Shown piece by piece: positions 8,319 through 16,827 of a DNA stretch of 60,338 nucleotides (the stretch's first letter is position 1; every line of letters starts with the position of its first letter). The stretch spans positions 1-60,338 of the forward strand of contig JAQVVD010000005.1 in NCBI GenBank assembly GCA_028699155.1, read 5' to 3'. The stretch is from Candidatus Peribacteraceae bacterium (GTDB lineage: Bacteria > Patescibacteriota > Gracilibacteria > Peribacterales > Peribacteraceae). The notes beneath the pieces were generated by a model, which was given only the letters and a program-made list of their open reading frames with translations, searched no databases and had not been told where the DNA came from. Position numbers and translations under genes: made by a program.

Positions 8319-9791
8319 TTGAAACCAACACACATCATCCGTTTCGCGCTCGCCAGCCTTCGCCCTCTCGGGGCTACGGCTGGCAGGATCAGCTACCAAT
8401 CTGTATTCGTAGGTATGCGGTCTGTCCGCCTACGCTACTGCTTCGGCGGACCGATCTTCTGCATATCTACCGCACTCCTCCTGCTCCTGCCGTTCGCTGC
8501 AAGGGCGACGGAGGCGTACGAGCAGGAGTTCACGCTCACGGCGTACTACTCGCCGGAGCCCGACCAGTGCGGCTACGTTACCGGCGGGCTGACCGCGGAT
8601 AAGATCCTCAATGGAGAAGGCCACACCACGGCGGACGGCTCCGCCGTTGCCGCCGGCATGATCGCCGCGCCGCCGAGCTACGCGTTCGGCACGCGTGTTG
8701 CGTTGCCGGGGCTTGGCACGTTCACCGTCCGCGACCGCGGCGGCGCGATCCAGGAACTGGGCAGCGGCAATCATCGGCTGGATGTGTGGGTGGGGGGAGG
8801 GGAGGAGGGGCTTGCGCGTGCGCTCGCCTTTGGCGTGCAGCACATGCGCGGAACCGTCTATCCGCCGGGAACCGACCAGCCCGCTGAAGTCTTTGATCTC
8901 GCATCGCTCCCCGCGCCGCCCGAGCGGCTGGAGACGTACTGCCGTGACCGCAATTCGATTGCCGCGCTGCGCGCAGACGCGGGCGATACCAGTTTCTCCG
9001 TGCGGCTGCTGCAGGAATCGCTCAAGAATCTGGGGTACTTCCGCCACGGAATTACGGGATTCTTCGGTTCCACCACCAGCGCAGCTCTTACCTCATTCAT
9101 CGGGGATTTCGGCGTAGACAGTGCGGCCGATGGTCTCACGGAGCGTACTGCCGCCTTCCTCGCTGCTGCCATTCGGCGTGTCGGCGCACGCTCGCCGGTC
9201 TCCGGCTACGTGGATGCGGGCAGTTCCAAGAAACACGTTGCGCAGGCGCAGCGAACGCTCCGATTCCTGGGCTACTACCGTGGGCGCACCGATGGTGTGC
9301 ACACGCAGACGCTCGCGGATGCGGTGCTCAAATTCCAGCTGGAGCAGGGGATCGTGCAGTCGGCAGAGGAGGCGGGTGCGGGCAGGATCGGCCCGGCGAC
9401 GTTGCGCATCCTCTCCAGGGAATGGAATCGAAGACTCGTTGCGAAGCAGGCGGAGCACGAGCTGGTGGTACGCAGGATCGATACACTCCTTGCGCAGCGC
9501 GGCGCGTACGTAGATCGCTTTCTCGCGGAAGGCAACAACGGTGCGCAGGTGCGGTTGCTCCAGACGCTGCTCGCGGACCGCGGCTTCTTCCCGCGGGAGG
9601 AAATCAACGGGAACTACGGACCGCTCACGCAGGCTTCCGTCCTCGCGTACCAACTGGACCGGGAGATCGTCGAAGGCGCGCATGAGGCGGGCGCTGGCGC
9701 GGTGGGACCGCAGACGCTCGCAGCGCTTCAGAACGAGGTACGTCTCGCAACGTACCGGCTGGTGCGGGCGCAGGGGTGGGGGGTTCTTTGA
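8319..9791 (+). CDS. Secreted 3D-domain protein with three peptidoglycan-binding domains
   Basis: About 490 residues. A signal sequence with hydrophobic core near residues 48-62 is followed by a 3D (Asp-Asp-Asp, MltA-like double-psi barrel) domain at about 68-180 (LTAYYSPEPDQ, then VRDRGGAI and HRLDVWVGG). Three PG_binding_1-like repeats follow (about 215-285, 295-370, 400-470), each with the LQ-x(2)-L-x(2)-(L/R)G(Y/F) pattern. This is probably a peptidoglycan-acting enzyme such as a lytic transglycosylase. The TTG start at 8319 follows TACAAT (8305-8310) by 8 nt. The N-terminus is unusually long because two GC-rich palindromes lie inside it; without them the start would run straight into the signal-peptide core. 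Confidence 0.87.
   Translation: MKPTHIIRFALASLRPLGATAGRISYQSVFVGMRSVRLRYCFGGPIFCISTALLLLLPFAARATEAYEQEFTLTAYYSPEPDQCGYVTGGLTADKILNGEGHTTADGSAVAAGMIAAPPSYAFGTRVALPGLGTFTVRDRGGAIQELGSGNHRLDVWVGGGEEGLARALAFGVQHMRGTVYPPGTDQPAEVFDLASLPAPPERLETYCRDRNSIAALRADAGDTSFSVRLLQESLKNLGYFRHGITGFFGSTTSAALTSFIGDFGVDSAADGLTERTAAFLAAAIRRVGARSPVSGYVDAGSSKKHVAQAQRTLRFLGYYRGRTDGVHTQTLADAVLKFQLEQGIVQSAEEAGAGRIGPATLRILSREWNRRLVAKQAEHELVVRRIDTLLAQRGAYVDRFLAEGNNGAQVRLLQTLLADRGFFPREEINGNYGPLTQASVLAYQLDREIVEGAHEAGAGAVGPQTLAALQNEVRLATYRLVRAQGWGVL
8352..8451. repeat. Two GC-rich palindromes within the 5' end of the 3D-protein gene
   Basis: First hairpin: GCCAGCC (8352-8358) and GGCTGGC (8378-8384). Second: GTCCGCC (8424-8430) and GGCGGAC (8445-8451). 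Loop sequences contain TACGCTACTGCTTC-type motifs that resemble dispersed palindromic repeats. Both stay in frame within the extended signal-peptide region. Confidence 0.6.
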
Positions 9792-9825
9792 TGGATGGCC
9801 GGATGATTGGATTGCTGGATAGTTG
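9791..9825. repeat. Heptanucleotide repeat arm, left of the four-helix-bundle gene
   Basis: Degenerate 7-nt units of the TGGATNG type in tandem. The reverse complement of the arm at 10239-10267 matches it at about 21 of 28 positions by hand alignment, so the pair forms an imperfect inverted repeat around the gene 9860-10237. Confidence 0.65.
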
Positions 9826-9859
9826 AAAACTGTTTTTGAATGTGAAAGAGTGGGCTGCT

Positions 9860-10237
9860 ATGGCAGAGAATTTTTTGAAACTGAATGACGTGAGGCCGTA
9901 CAAGCGTGCGTATCATCTCGCGGGGTACGTATGGGATATCGTTTCAAAATGGAATATATTGGCGCAGAAAACAATCGGTGAACAGTTCATCCGCTCTACT
10001 GATTCCATAGCAGCGAATATCGCGGAAGGATTTGGCCGTTTCGGGAAAAGGGACAAAATAAAGTTCTATCGGTATGCATACGGTTCGACCTATGAATCTC
10101 TCAATTGGAATCAGCAGGCAAAAGATCGCGGTCTCGTATCCAAAGAGCAGTACGATCACATTTTGCAGGAGCTTCAGGCTTTACCAAAAGAGATCAATGG
10201 GTACATCAAACTGACGAATGCCAAGCTTCAAAAATAG
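9860..10237 (+). CDS. Four-helix-bundle protein (S23/IVP family, TIGR02436-like)
   Basis: About 125 residues from the ATG at 9860; TTG 9836 and GTG 9842 are alternative starts. The family signature is strong: an RPYKRAYHLAGYVWDI first helix, GEQFIRSTDSIAANIAEGFGRFGKRDKIKFYRYAYGS in the middle, and a last helix with LPKEINGYIKL. Proteins of this family are encoded in 23S rRNA intervening sequences and as free-standing genes, and the fold is shared with the Avd accessory protein of diversity-generating retroelements. No reverse transcriptase is nearby. The gene lies between imperfect inverted arms of heptanucleotide repeats, suggesting that gene and arms travel as a cassette. Cellular function unknown. 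Confidence 0.88.
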   Translation: MAENFLKLNDVRPYKRAYHLAGYVWDIVSKWNILAQKTIGEQFIRSTDSIAANIAEGFGRFGKRDKIKFYRYAYGSTYESLNWNQQAKDRGLVSKEQYDHILQELQALPKEINGYIKLTNAKLQK

Positions 10238-10238
10238 G

Positions 10239-10267
10239 TCCAACCATCCGACAGTCCGGCTATCCAA
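10239..10267. repeat. Heptanucleotide repeat arm, right of the four-helix-bundle gene
   Basis: Tandem degenerate 7-nt units (TCCAACC, ATCCGAC, AGTCCGG, CTATCCA), beginning directly after the stop codon of the four-helix-bundle gene. It is the inverted partner of 9791-9825. Confidence 0.65.
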
Positions 10268-10315
10268 ATTACTCGTCAATTGCTCTTCGTCACACCTTCC
10301 TGCAAGCTCTTCCCG

Positions 10316-11389
10316 ATGCGTTTTCTGCTCATGATCCTCCTCACGCTCGTTTTCCCCGTGTCCGCGTTCGCGCAGGGGCAGACCGTCACGCGCAGAGACG
10401 GATTTCTGCACCTGTGGGAGAGCATCAAACGGCCGGCAGGAATGCAGCTCTACCCGGAGTTTGATGATGTGCTGGAAGGAGATATTGGATTCACAGAGAT
10501 CAGTTACGCAGCGGAGCGCAACCTGCTGGATGACACTCAGTTCTTCTACCCGAATGATCCGCTCCTGTACCGCGATGCGGTGCTGTGGATGTTCCGGTTG
10601 CACAACGTCGGCGATCCGGAGGACATGGAGGAGCAGGATCTGCCCGCCATGCTCGCGCGGTATCCTCTCGCCGCCGGCGAGGAGCTCGCGCAGCGAGTCG
10701 GTTCCGTACAGGAGCTCGATGCGTTACTGGCAGATTTCCACCGTTTGCTCATGGCAGAAGTGCACGAGGTGAGCTACTACTCGGAGAAATTCCACGGAGA
10801 CGGTACTGCCTTCGGCGAGAAGTTCGACATGTACGCCCTCACAGCCGCGCACCGCACGTTTCCCTATAACACCCTGGTGCGGGTCACGAACCTCGAGAAC
10901 GACAAGAGCGTCGTCGTGCGCATTAATGACCGCGGGCCGTACGTGGAGGGGCGCAGCATGGATTTGAGCCTTGCCGCCATGGAGACGATTGCCAATCGTT
11001 CGCAGGGCGTGCTGCGCAACGTCCGGCTGGAGCGATTGGGCGATGTCGATCTTGTGAACGAGCAGCAGCCTTCGAGTGTCTGTGCAGGGCAGCCGATGCA
11101 GGAGCGGGTCTACCAGCGCCGCATCACGCGGGATGTGCGCTTCCATCGGGGCATTCCCCACACTGTCACCGTGGGAGAAACGCTGAGTGTCGGGTCAACC
11201 AAGTACTTCGTCATCCGTTCCATCACGCATCCGGATGGGTTCGTAGACAAGGCACAGCAGTGGATCGGCCCCGAGGAGCGATTCACGTTCACGCCCGGGC
11301 AGCAGGGTGCGTATTTGCTGCGCATTGGAACGCCGCAGAATCGCAGCCGAATCTTCCGCATGCAGGCGGAACCCTGCCAAAGTGAATAA
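10316..11389 (+). CDS. rlpA: Secreted RlpA-like double-psi beta-barrel protein
   Basis: About 357 residues. The ATG at 10316 opens a clear signal peptide (MRFLLMILLTLVFPVSAFAQ). The first 140 residues of the mature protein are of unknown type. The RlpA/DPBB domain at about 140-240 shows the hallmark stretch SYYSEKFHGDGTAFGE, then AHRTFPYNTLVRVTNL and VVVRINDRGPYVEGRSMDLS, including the conserved Asp and the AHRT/NDRGP motifs of RlpA lytic transglycosylases. A C-terminal beta-rich region of about 110 residues has no recognised family. Together with the 3D-domain protein and MltG it forms a cell-wall remodelling group. Confidence 0.87.
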   Translation: MRFLLMILLTLVFPVSAFAQGQTVTRRDGFLHLWESIKRPAGMQLYPEFDDVLEGDIGFTEISYAAERNLLDDTQFFYPNDPLLYRDAVLWMFRLHNVGDPEDMEEQDLPAMLARYPLAAGEELAQRVGSVQELDALLADFHRLLMAEVHEVSYYSEKFHGDGTAFGEKFDMYALTAAHRTFPYNTLVRVTNLENDKSVVVRINDRGPYVEGRSMDLSLAAMETIANRSQGVLRNVRLERLGDVDLVNEQQPSSVCAGQPMQERVYQRRITRDVRFHRGIPHTVTVGETLSVGSTKYFVIRSITHPDGFVDKAQQWIGPEERFTFTPGQQGAYLLRIGTPQNRSRIFRMQAEPCQSE

Positions 11390-11430
11390 ATAATTTGATC
11401 AGATTTTTGCTTTTCGCATAAGGTAATTAT

Positions 11431-11531
11431 TAGGTTGTAGGTTGTAGTTTGTAGGTAGTAGTGCGTAGGGTCTCTCGAAAAGTACCTCATTCTTCCGGTT
11501 GCCTACAACCTACCACCTACAACCTACCAAC
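11431..11531. repeat. Heptanucleotide inverted repeat upstream of the TraG-like ATPase gene
   Basis: Left arm 11431-11470 is built of TAGGTTG-type heptamers; right arm 11502-11531 of CCTACAA/CCTACCA heptamers. Over 25 nt the arms are complementary at 23 positions by hand alignment, separated by about 30 nt. As RNA this would be a long hairpin in the intergenic gap. Confidence 0.75.
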
Positions 11532-11650
11532 TTGCCCGTGGCAGTACCAAAAACCAAGTTTTTCTGCTATAATACTTCGATATTCTGCGCAGAAGTAAAA
11601 CGATTTATCGCTGCTCGCGCAGTATTATCACTCCTACATCCGTTTCACCC

Positions 11651-14275
11651 TTGGTCGTCGCTCTCCGATTCCTCATCGTGCCCCTCATCTGGATCGGGAC
11701 CATCCTCATTGGATGGATCAGCAAACCGGATTTGTGGGTCTCGCTCTGGAACTGGTTCATGGCGGATCCGCTGGAAGCCTCCCTGCTCATCTTCAACATC
11801 TGGTTCGCCTGGTGGATTTTCAAGCGGATCTTCCGCTACTGGTACGCGGTGCGCCGTTCCAGGAAACTGGTGAAGTTCCGGGTGCTGCTCCCGCGCAATG
11901 ACAGCAAAGTAGACCAGGAGAAACGCACGGAGAAAGATTTCAAAGAGAAGGTCGCCGTCATGGAGCAGCTCTACCGCGCCCTCTGGGAAGTGCGGAGCCT
12001 CAATGTGTGGCAGGTTCTGCACTACTGGATTTTCCGGTACCGCATCATCAGCTTCGAGCTCTACGCACACAAGGGACTCATCGTCTTCTACGTGGTCACG
12101 GAGCCGAAGCTCCAGTCCATCGTGGAGAAGCAGATTACGTCCTTCTATCCGGATGCCGAGATCGTGCCGGAGGAGACACCGGATATCTGGCCGAAGGGGT
12201 ACAAACTCGTTGCCTACAACATGGCGTTCAAGAAGGGGTACATGTATCCCCTGCGTTTCTACGAGCAGATGCAGGACGATCCGCTCAATGGCATTGCGAA
12301 CGTGATGGGGAAACTGGATGGAGACGAGATTGCGGCGATCCAGATCGTCATCTCTCCTTCATTCTCCAACAAGTGGGGTGAGAAGACGCGCCGGTTTGCC
12401 TCTGCCAAGTTCAAGGGGGGCCGTGATTCGTTCCTGAGCCGCATACCACTCATTCATCTCATCTCTCCGCTCTTCGACTACTTCTTCTTTGGCGGGACCG
12501 GCAGCATAGGGGCAGGGGGAACCAATGCGCCCGGCGCGAGCGGCGGGGACAAGTTCGTTCGCATGATTCAGCCGGAGGAAGAGCTCTACAAGCGCATAGG
12601 AGAGAAGGCCGGCATGAGCTTCTACCACACCTCCGTGCGCATTTTCTCCGCGAGCAAGACGTGGAATCGCGCTCTGGAAACCAGCAATAACATGCAGGTC
12701 GCATTCAACGCGTTCAAGGATGCGTACGGAAATTACTTCGAGAACAAGCGCCTCTTCCTGGAAATCTTCCCGTTGCACTGGAATGCGAAGATCATGTACT
12801 TACTCTGGAAACAGCGCTTTAACTGGCCGTTTAAGAAGAAGGAAATGATGGTGGAGAAGGAGCTTGCGGGTTTGTACCACTTCCCGGACAGCCGGTATAA
12901 CAAGATTCCGAGCATTCAGTGGATGACGTACAAGGCGTTGCCCCCTCCGCCGGATACTCCGAAGGAGGGCATTCTCCTCGGGAACAACGTGTACCGCGGC
13001 GATACGACTCCGGTTCGGTTCCTGGAGACGGATCGTACGAGGCACCACTACATCATCGGAAAATCCGGTACAGGTAAATCCGCGCTCTTGAGCTACATGG
13101 CGCGGCAGGATGTCGCCAACGGCGACGGCGTTTGCATGGTTGATCCCCACGGGGACCTCATCGAAGATGTGCTGGCGCACGTACCCAAAGAACGCGCGAA
13201 AGACATTGTCGTCTTCGACCCGTCCGATATCGAGCGACCGATGGGCTTAAATCTCCTGGAGGCCACGACGCCTGAGGAGAAAGATCGCGCATCTCTGGAT
13301 GCGATGGAGATCTTCATCAAGATGTTCGGGAACGAAATCTTCGGACCGCGCATCCAACACTACTTCCGCAACGGCTGTCTCACGCTCATGGACGATGAGG
13401 ATGAGGGGGCCACGCTCATCGACGTGCCGCGCCTCTTCGTGGACGAAGAATTCCAGCGGTACAAAGTCGCGAAGTGCAAGAATGCCGTCGTACGCAGTTT
13501 CTGGGAGTACGAAATCGCCAAGACCGGCGCTCGCGAGAAGGAGGAAATGATCCCGTACTTCAGTTCTAAGTTCGGACCCTTCATCACGAATACGACGATG
13601 CGCAACATCATTGGGCAGCCTAAGAGCGCGTTCAACATCCGTGAGATCATGGATTCCAAGAAGGTGTTGCTGGTGAACCTGAGCAAGGGAAAGATCGGCG
13701 ATACCAACGCGCAGCTGCTCGGTCTGATCTTCGTGAATAAGGTGAACATGGCGGCGCTGAGCCGCGCAGGCGTGCCCCGCGAACAGCGGTCACGCTTCTA
13801 CCTCTACGTCGACGAGTTCCAGAATTTCGTGACGGAAGCGTTCGCCACCATTCTCTCCGAGGCACGCAAGTACGAGCTCGCACTCATCATGGCGCACCAG
13901 TACATCGGGCAGCTCGTAGGAAAGACGGAAGCCTACGGAGAGTCGAACACGAAGATGCGCGACGCGGTCTTCGGTAACGTGGGCACGATCATGAGCTTCA
14001 AGATCGGCGCGGAAGACGCCGAGTACATGGCCAAGGAATTTGCCCCCGTGCTCTCCGAGCAGGATGTGATCGGCATCCCAAACTTCAATTGCTACTGTAA
14101 ATTGAACATCAATAACGTGCAGTCGCGACCCTTCAGCATGGCGACGATCTGGGACGAATCCAACCGCAACGAGAAACTGGCGGAACTCATCAAGGAATAC
14201 AGCCGCATGAAGTACGGTCGCAAGCGGGTGTTCGTCAATCAGGAGATCGAGGATCGCATTGGAATCATCCGGTAG
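11651..14275 (+). CDS. TraG/HerA-superfamily membrane ATPase (type IV coupling-protein-like)
   Basis: 874 residues. Two N-terminal TM helices (about 4-25 and 43-62) are followed by a roughly 400-residue domain and then a RecA-like motor. Walker A is GKSGTGKSA near residue 470, with CMVDPHGDLIEDVL just after it, as in VirD4/TraD/HerA-type ATPases. The Walker B region RFYLYVDEFQNFVT lies near 715, and ALIMAHQYIGQL is the usual post-Walker-B segment of TraM-recognition/TraG proteins. The TTG at 11651 is the only start in range; an extended TGC-TATAAT -10 lies about 75 nt upstream. In CPR genomes this family is chromosomal and linked to TrbC-like pilins, as here. It probably moves DNA or protein across the envelope; its substrate is unknown. 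Confidence 0.85.
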   Translation: MVVALRFLIVPLIWIGTILIGWISKPDLWVSLWNWFMADPLEASLLIFNIWFAWWIFKRIFRYWYAVRRSRKLVKFRVLLPRNDSKVDQEKRTEKDFKEKVAVMEQLYRALWEVRSLNVWQVLHYWIFRYRIISFELYAHKGLIVFYVVTEPKLQSIVEKQITSFYPDAEIVPEETPDIWPKGYKLVAYNMAFKKGYMYPLRFYEQMQDDPLNGIANVMGKLDGDEIAAIQIVISPSFSNKWGEKTRRFASAKFKGGRDSFLSRIPLIHLISPLFDYFFFGGTGSIGAGGTNAPGASGGDKFVRMIQPEEELYKRIGEKAGMSFYHTSVRIFSASKTWNRALETSNNMQVAFNAFKDAYGNYFENKRLFLEIFPLHWNAKIMYLLWKQRFNWPFKKKEMMVEKELAGLYHFPDSRYNKIPSIQWMTYKALPPPPDTPKEGILLGNNVYRGDTTPVRFLETDRTRHHYIIGKSGTGKSALLSYMARQDVANGDGVCMVDPHGDLIEDVLAHVPKERAKDIVVFDPSDIERPMGLNLLEATTPEEKDRASLDAMEIFIKMFGNEIFGPRIQHYFRNGCLTLMDDEDEGATLIDVPRLFVDEEFQRYKVAKCKNAVVRSFWEYEIAKTGAREKEEMIPYFSSKFGPFITNTTMRNIIGQPKSAFNIREIMDSKKVLLVNLSKGKIGDTNAQLLGLIFVNKVNMAALSRAGVPREQRSRFYLYVDEFQNFVTEAFATILSEARKYELALIMAHQYIGQLVGKTEAYGESNTKMRDAVFGNVGTIMSFKIGAEDAEYMAKEFAPVLSEQDVIGIPNFNCYCKLNINNVQSRPFSMATIWDESNRNEKLAELIKEYSRMKYGRKRVFVNQEIEDRIGIIR

Positions 14276-14397
14276 GATAGTCGCAAGCTCGCTGCGTTGC
14301 CGCCGGAGATCGTGCCGAATATGACCGAATTCTTTCTGCGGAGTCAGATGACAGTTCGCACCGTCCTTGGTACTATCTGCACACACCCAGTTTTTCT

Positions 14398-14709
14398 ATG
14401 ACTTCTCTCAAACAAGCGCGCGACCTCTTCCGGCTCCAGCGTGATGCAAAAAGGCTCAAGAAAGAGCTCAGGAATATCCATGTGGAGGCGGAATCATCCG
14501 GCGTGAAAGTCGTGGTTTCCGCAGAACAAACCGTTCTTGCGATCGAGATTGATCCTGCCGTGGAGCGCGCGCAGATTCCTGCGTTGCTCGTGGATGCGCT
14601 CAACCGCGCCATGAAGAAAGCGCAGGTCGTCTCCTCCGAAAAAATGCAGTCCATTATGGGCGATATGGGTTTGCCGACGGAGGAAGGGCTCCGGGGGATG
14701 TCTTCATAA
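14398..14709 (+). CDS. ybaB: YbaB/EbfC family nucleoid-associated protein
   Basis: A 103-residue protein, the normal family length. An N-terminal charged helix (KQARDLFRLQRDAKRLKKELRN) leads into the beta-sheet segment VEAESSGVKVVVSAEQTVLAIEID, where family members have G-x-VxVxxxG, and a C-terminal helix with NRAMKKAQ and a GLP end. YbaB proteins form dimers that bind DNA and are often encoded with dnaX and recR, neither of which is here. It is 11 nt upstream of mltG, so the two are probably one transcript. Confidence 0.85.
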   Translation: MTSLKQARDLFRLQRDAKRLKKELRNIHVEAESSGVKVVVSAEQTVLAIEIDPAVERAQIPALLVDALNRAMKKAQVVSSEKMQSIMGDMGLPTEEGLRGMSS

Positions 14710-14720
14710 CTGTTCCTGCC

Positions 14721-15740
14721 ATGAAGAAAATTTTCAGACTCCTTGTCTTGCTCCTCATCGGGTTTCTTGCGTTCATCGTCTGGTACCTGGGCGCGCTCAG
14801 GCCGGTCGATGCATCGAACCAGGCGCGCGTGCTTCTCAAGATCGAGCCCGGAACATCCGTTGCTGCGATCGTACAACAACTGGAGGAAAAGGATCTCATT
14901 CGTTCGGCATCGGCTTTCATGCTCTATGCGAAATTCCATGGTGCGGAGAGGGAACTGCAGGCGGGGAGCTTCGTTCTCAGAAAATCGTTCTCCGCAGAAG
15001 AAATCATCAGCACTCTGCGCACGGGGAAGGCGGAGGAAATGACTCTCACAATTCCGGAGGGGTATACGGTGAGCGACATTGATGCACTGCTTGCGGAAAA
15101 AGGCCTCATTGAGGGAGGGGAGATCATCGCGTGCGCCCAGACGTGCGACTTCTCTTCGTTCGAGTTCCTCCCGTCTCCGGATGGTCTCGCGCAGCGCGGA
15201 GGCAAGCTGGAGGGATACCTGTATCCGGATACCTACTTCGTCGATGCGCAGGAGTTCGTTCCCAAGTTCTTCCTGGAGCGTTTGCTCACCACCTTCCGAA
15301 AGAAAGTGCTGGAAGAGCTCGCAGCTGATAGAGAGGAATCGCCGCGTTCCCTCCACGAGATTGTCACAATGGCGTCGCTCATTGAAGCGGAAACCAGAGG
15401 GGATACCGAGAACGAGCGACTGATCGTCTCCGGCATCCTCTGGAAGCGGTTCGACGCGGGGAGCGGATTGGGCGTGGATGCGACAGTACGCTACATCCTG
15501 CAGAAACCGACGGATGCGATTACCGTCCAGGACCTCAATACCGATAGCCCCTACAACACGCGCAAATTCCGCGGGCTCCCGCCCGGGCCTATTGCGAATC
15601 CCGGGTATTCGAGCATCTTCGCCGCGCTCAATCCGCAGGAGAGCGACTACTGGTATTACCTGCATGACAAGAGCGGCGTGATCCGCTACGCCAGAACGAA
15701 TGAAGAGCACAACGTGAACAAGTATCAATACCTGCGGTAA
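14721..15740 (+). CDS. mltG: Endolytic transglycosylase MltG
   Basis: Cuts nascent glycan strands within the chain and so ends peptidoglycan polymerisation. 339 residues: an N-terminal TM anchor (about 5-25), a LysM-like subdomain (about 35-110) and a YceG catalytic domain. Visible motifs are VTMASLIEAETRG, holding the catalytic Glu, SGILWKRFDAGSGLGVDATV, DSPYNTRKFRGLPPGPIANPG and the C-terminal YYLHDKSG-x-ARTNEEH. All are characteristic of MltG. Length is normal. Confidence 0.94.
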   Translation: MKKIFRLLVLLLIGFLAFIVWYLGALRPVDASNQARVLLKIEPGTSVAAIVQQLEEKDLIRSASAFMLYAKFHGAERELQAGSFVLRKSFSAEEIISTLRTGKAEEMTLTIPEGYTVSDIDALLAEKGLIEGGEIIACAQTCDFSSFEFLPSPDGLAQRGGKLEGYLYPDTYFVDAQEFVPKFFLERLLTTFRKKVLEELAADREESPRSLHEIVTMASLIEAETRGDTENERLIVSGILWKRFDAGSGLGVDATVRYILQKPTDAITVQDLNTDSPYNTRKFRGLPPGPIANPGYSSIFAALNPQESDYWYYLHDKSGVIRYARTNEEHNVNKYQYLR

Positions 15741-15786
15741 GTGTGGCTGCAATGCGCAGAATGTGCTAGTATAGTCATGAGACACA

Positions 15787-15885
15787 ATGAAATATCTCTT
15801 CAAGTTCCTCACCTTTGCAACACTCTTTCTGTGGTTCGCCCATAGGGATAGGTGCAACAATGCACATACCCCCTACACATCATGA
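15787..15885 (+). CDS. Possible 32-residue membrane leader peptide
   Basis: A short frame beginning MKYLFKFLTFATLFLWFA, which looks like a signal peptide or single TM helix, and ending with a TGA that overlaps the next start (ATGA at 15882-15885). A TATAGT box lies at about 15770-15775, 11 nt upstream. The position and overlap suggest translational coupling to the LOG-family gene, but the frame is short enough to be chance. Confidence 0.35.
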   Translation: MKYLFKFLTFATLFLWFAHRDRCNNAHTPYTS

Positions 15886-16526
15886 AGAAGAAGCGACTCA
15901 AGATCGGCGTGATGGGTTCCGCAAGCGGACCTCAGATCGAAAACCAGGAGGTGCGTGAACGCGCACGCGAGCTCGGTCGTGAGATCGGAAGGCGCAGGTA
16001 CATCCTCATTAACGGCGCGTGCCCGGGATTGCCGCACGATGCGCTGCTGGGCGCAGAGGAGGAAGGAGCGCTGACCATTGGCATTTCTCCTGCATTCTCC
16101 GAGCATGAACATTTGCATGAGTACAAATCTCCCGACGGCCAGGATGTTATTATCTATACGGGGCTCGGTTTCATGGAGCGCGATATCATCAATATCCGAT
16201 CTTCCGATGCAATCGTGATTGTCGCAGGGGGCATTGGTACGCTCAATGAATTCACGATTGCATACGAAGAAGGACGTCCCATCGGCATTCTCACGGAGAG
16301 CGGCGGGATAAGCGATTCCATTCCGCACATCGTGGAGGATCTCTGCAGGCGCAAGGTAGCGCCGAACATGGTCTTCGATCCGGATCCGAAGAAGCTCTTA
16401 GACAAACTGGAAAAAGTCATTGAGAAGTACCCACTGCCGATTCACGAAGACGGGCGCGTGGTGGATGCCGACAAGCCGGAGCCGCGGCGCACGGACTGGT
16501 GGCACGAGGCAGGGAAGAGAGGCTAG
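15882..16526 (+). CDS. LOG-family / TIGR00725-type Rossmann protein
   Basis: About 214 residues from the ATG at 15882. The N-terminus KIGVMGSASG and the loop VAGGIGTLNEFTIAYEEGRPIGIL match the SLOG superfamily, in which a PGGxGTxxE-type loop binds a nucleotide or phosphoribosyl ligand. The LOG branch releases cytokinin bases from nucleotides in plants and some bacteria, and DprA shares the fold. Here the Pro of PGGxGT is replaced by Ala, which is common in the uncharacterised TIGR00725 branch. No phage-defence partner is adjacent, so a housekeeping nucleotide role is more likely. Confidence 0.8.
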   Translation: MKKKRLKIGVMGSASGPQIENQEVRERARELGREIGRRRYILINGACPGLPHDALLGAEEEGALTIGISPAFSEHEHLHEYKSPDGQDVIIYTGLGFMERDIINIRSSDAIVIVAGGIGTLNEFTIAYEEGRPIGILTESGGISDSIPHIVEDLCRRKVAPNMVFDPDPKKLLDKLEKVIEKYPLPIHEDGRVVDADKPEPRRTDWWHEAGKRG

Positions 16527-16756
16527 TTGGTGCTGCCGAATATTCTGTCGTATGCGGTCCGGTACGCTGCCGTTGATCCGACGAGCGTTCTGTTACTCTC
16601 GTTCACTGTTGAATGTTTTCGAAGTTCTACATCCACCAGAAGCACCGGCATCTGTTCCCCGGTCTCCTGGTTCATGGCGACAGCAGGGGCAACCATGCCT
16701 CTCATGGATATTGCATCCGGTGCATCTTTGCCGACAAATGTTTCTCGCTTTTCCAT
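16523..16756 (-). CDS. Small protein downstream of der, probably with an unannotatable N-terminal TM helix
   Basis: From the ATG at 16756 the product is 77 residues, polar and acidic, with no known family. In the same frame the codons immediately upstream (16757-16831) encode a convincing TM helix (about HFLATASVLLTIASLFFTIQTL), with no ATG, GTG or TTG before the frame closes inside der. An AAGGAG lies 5 nt before a TTA codon that overlaps the der stop (CTTAG at 16828-16832). The real protein may therefore be about 100 residues, membrane-anchored and translationally coupled to der, using a non-standard start or carrying a sequence change at its start. Confidence 0.55.
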   Translation of the reverse strand: MEKRETFVGKDAPDAISMRGMVAPAVAMNQETGEQMPVLLVDVELRKHSTVNESNRTLVGSTAAYRTAYDRIFGSTN

Positions 16757-16827
16757 GAGTGTCTGAATCGTAAAAAATAAGGAGGCAATTGTAAGGAGTA
16801 CAGAGGCGGTTGCAAGAAAATGCTTCT

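Noticed and set aside
9791-11531. Diversity-generating retroelement suggested by the four-helix-bundle (Avd-like) gene
   Set aside because: No reverse transcriptase, template repeat or variable repeat is present in the window.
11431-11531. CRISPR array
   Set aside because: The repeats are 7 nt, degenerate and inverted, with no spacers of constant length and no cas genes.
14373-15860. Reverse frame of 495 codons
   Set aside because: Antisense to ybaB and mltG, both of which have clear family motifs.
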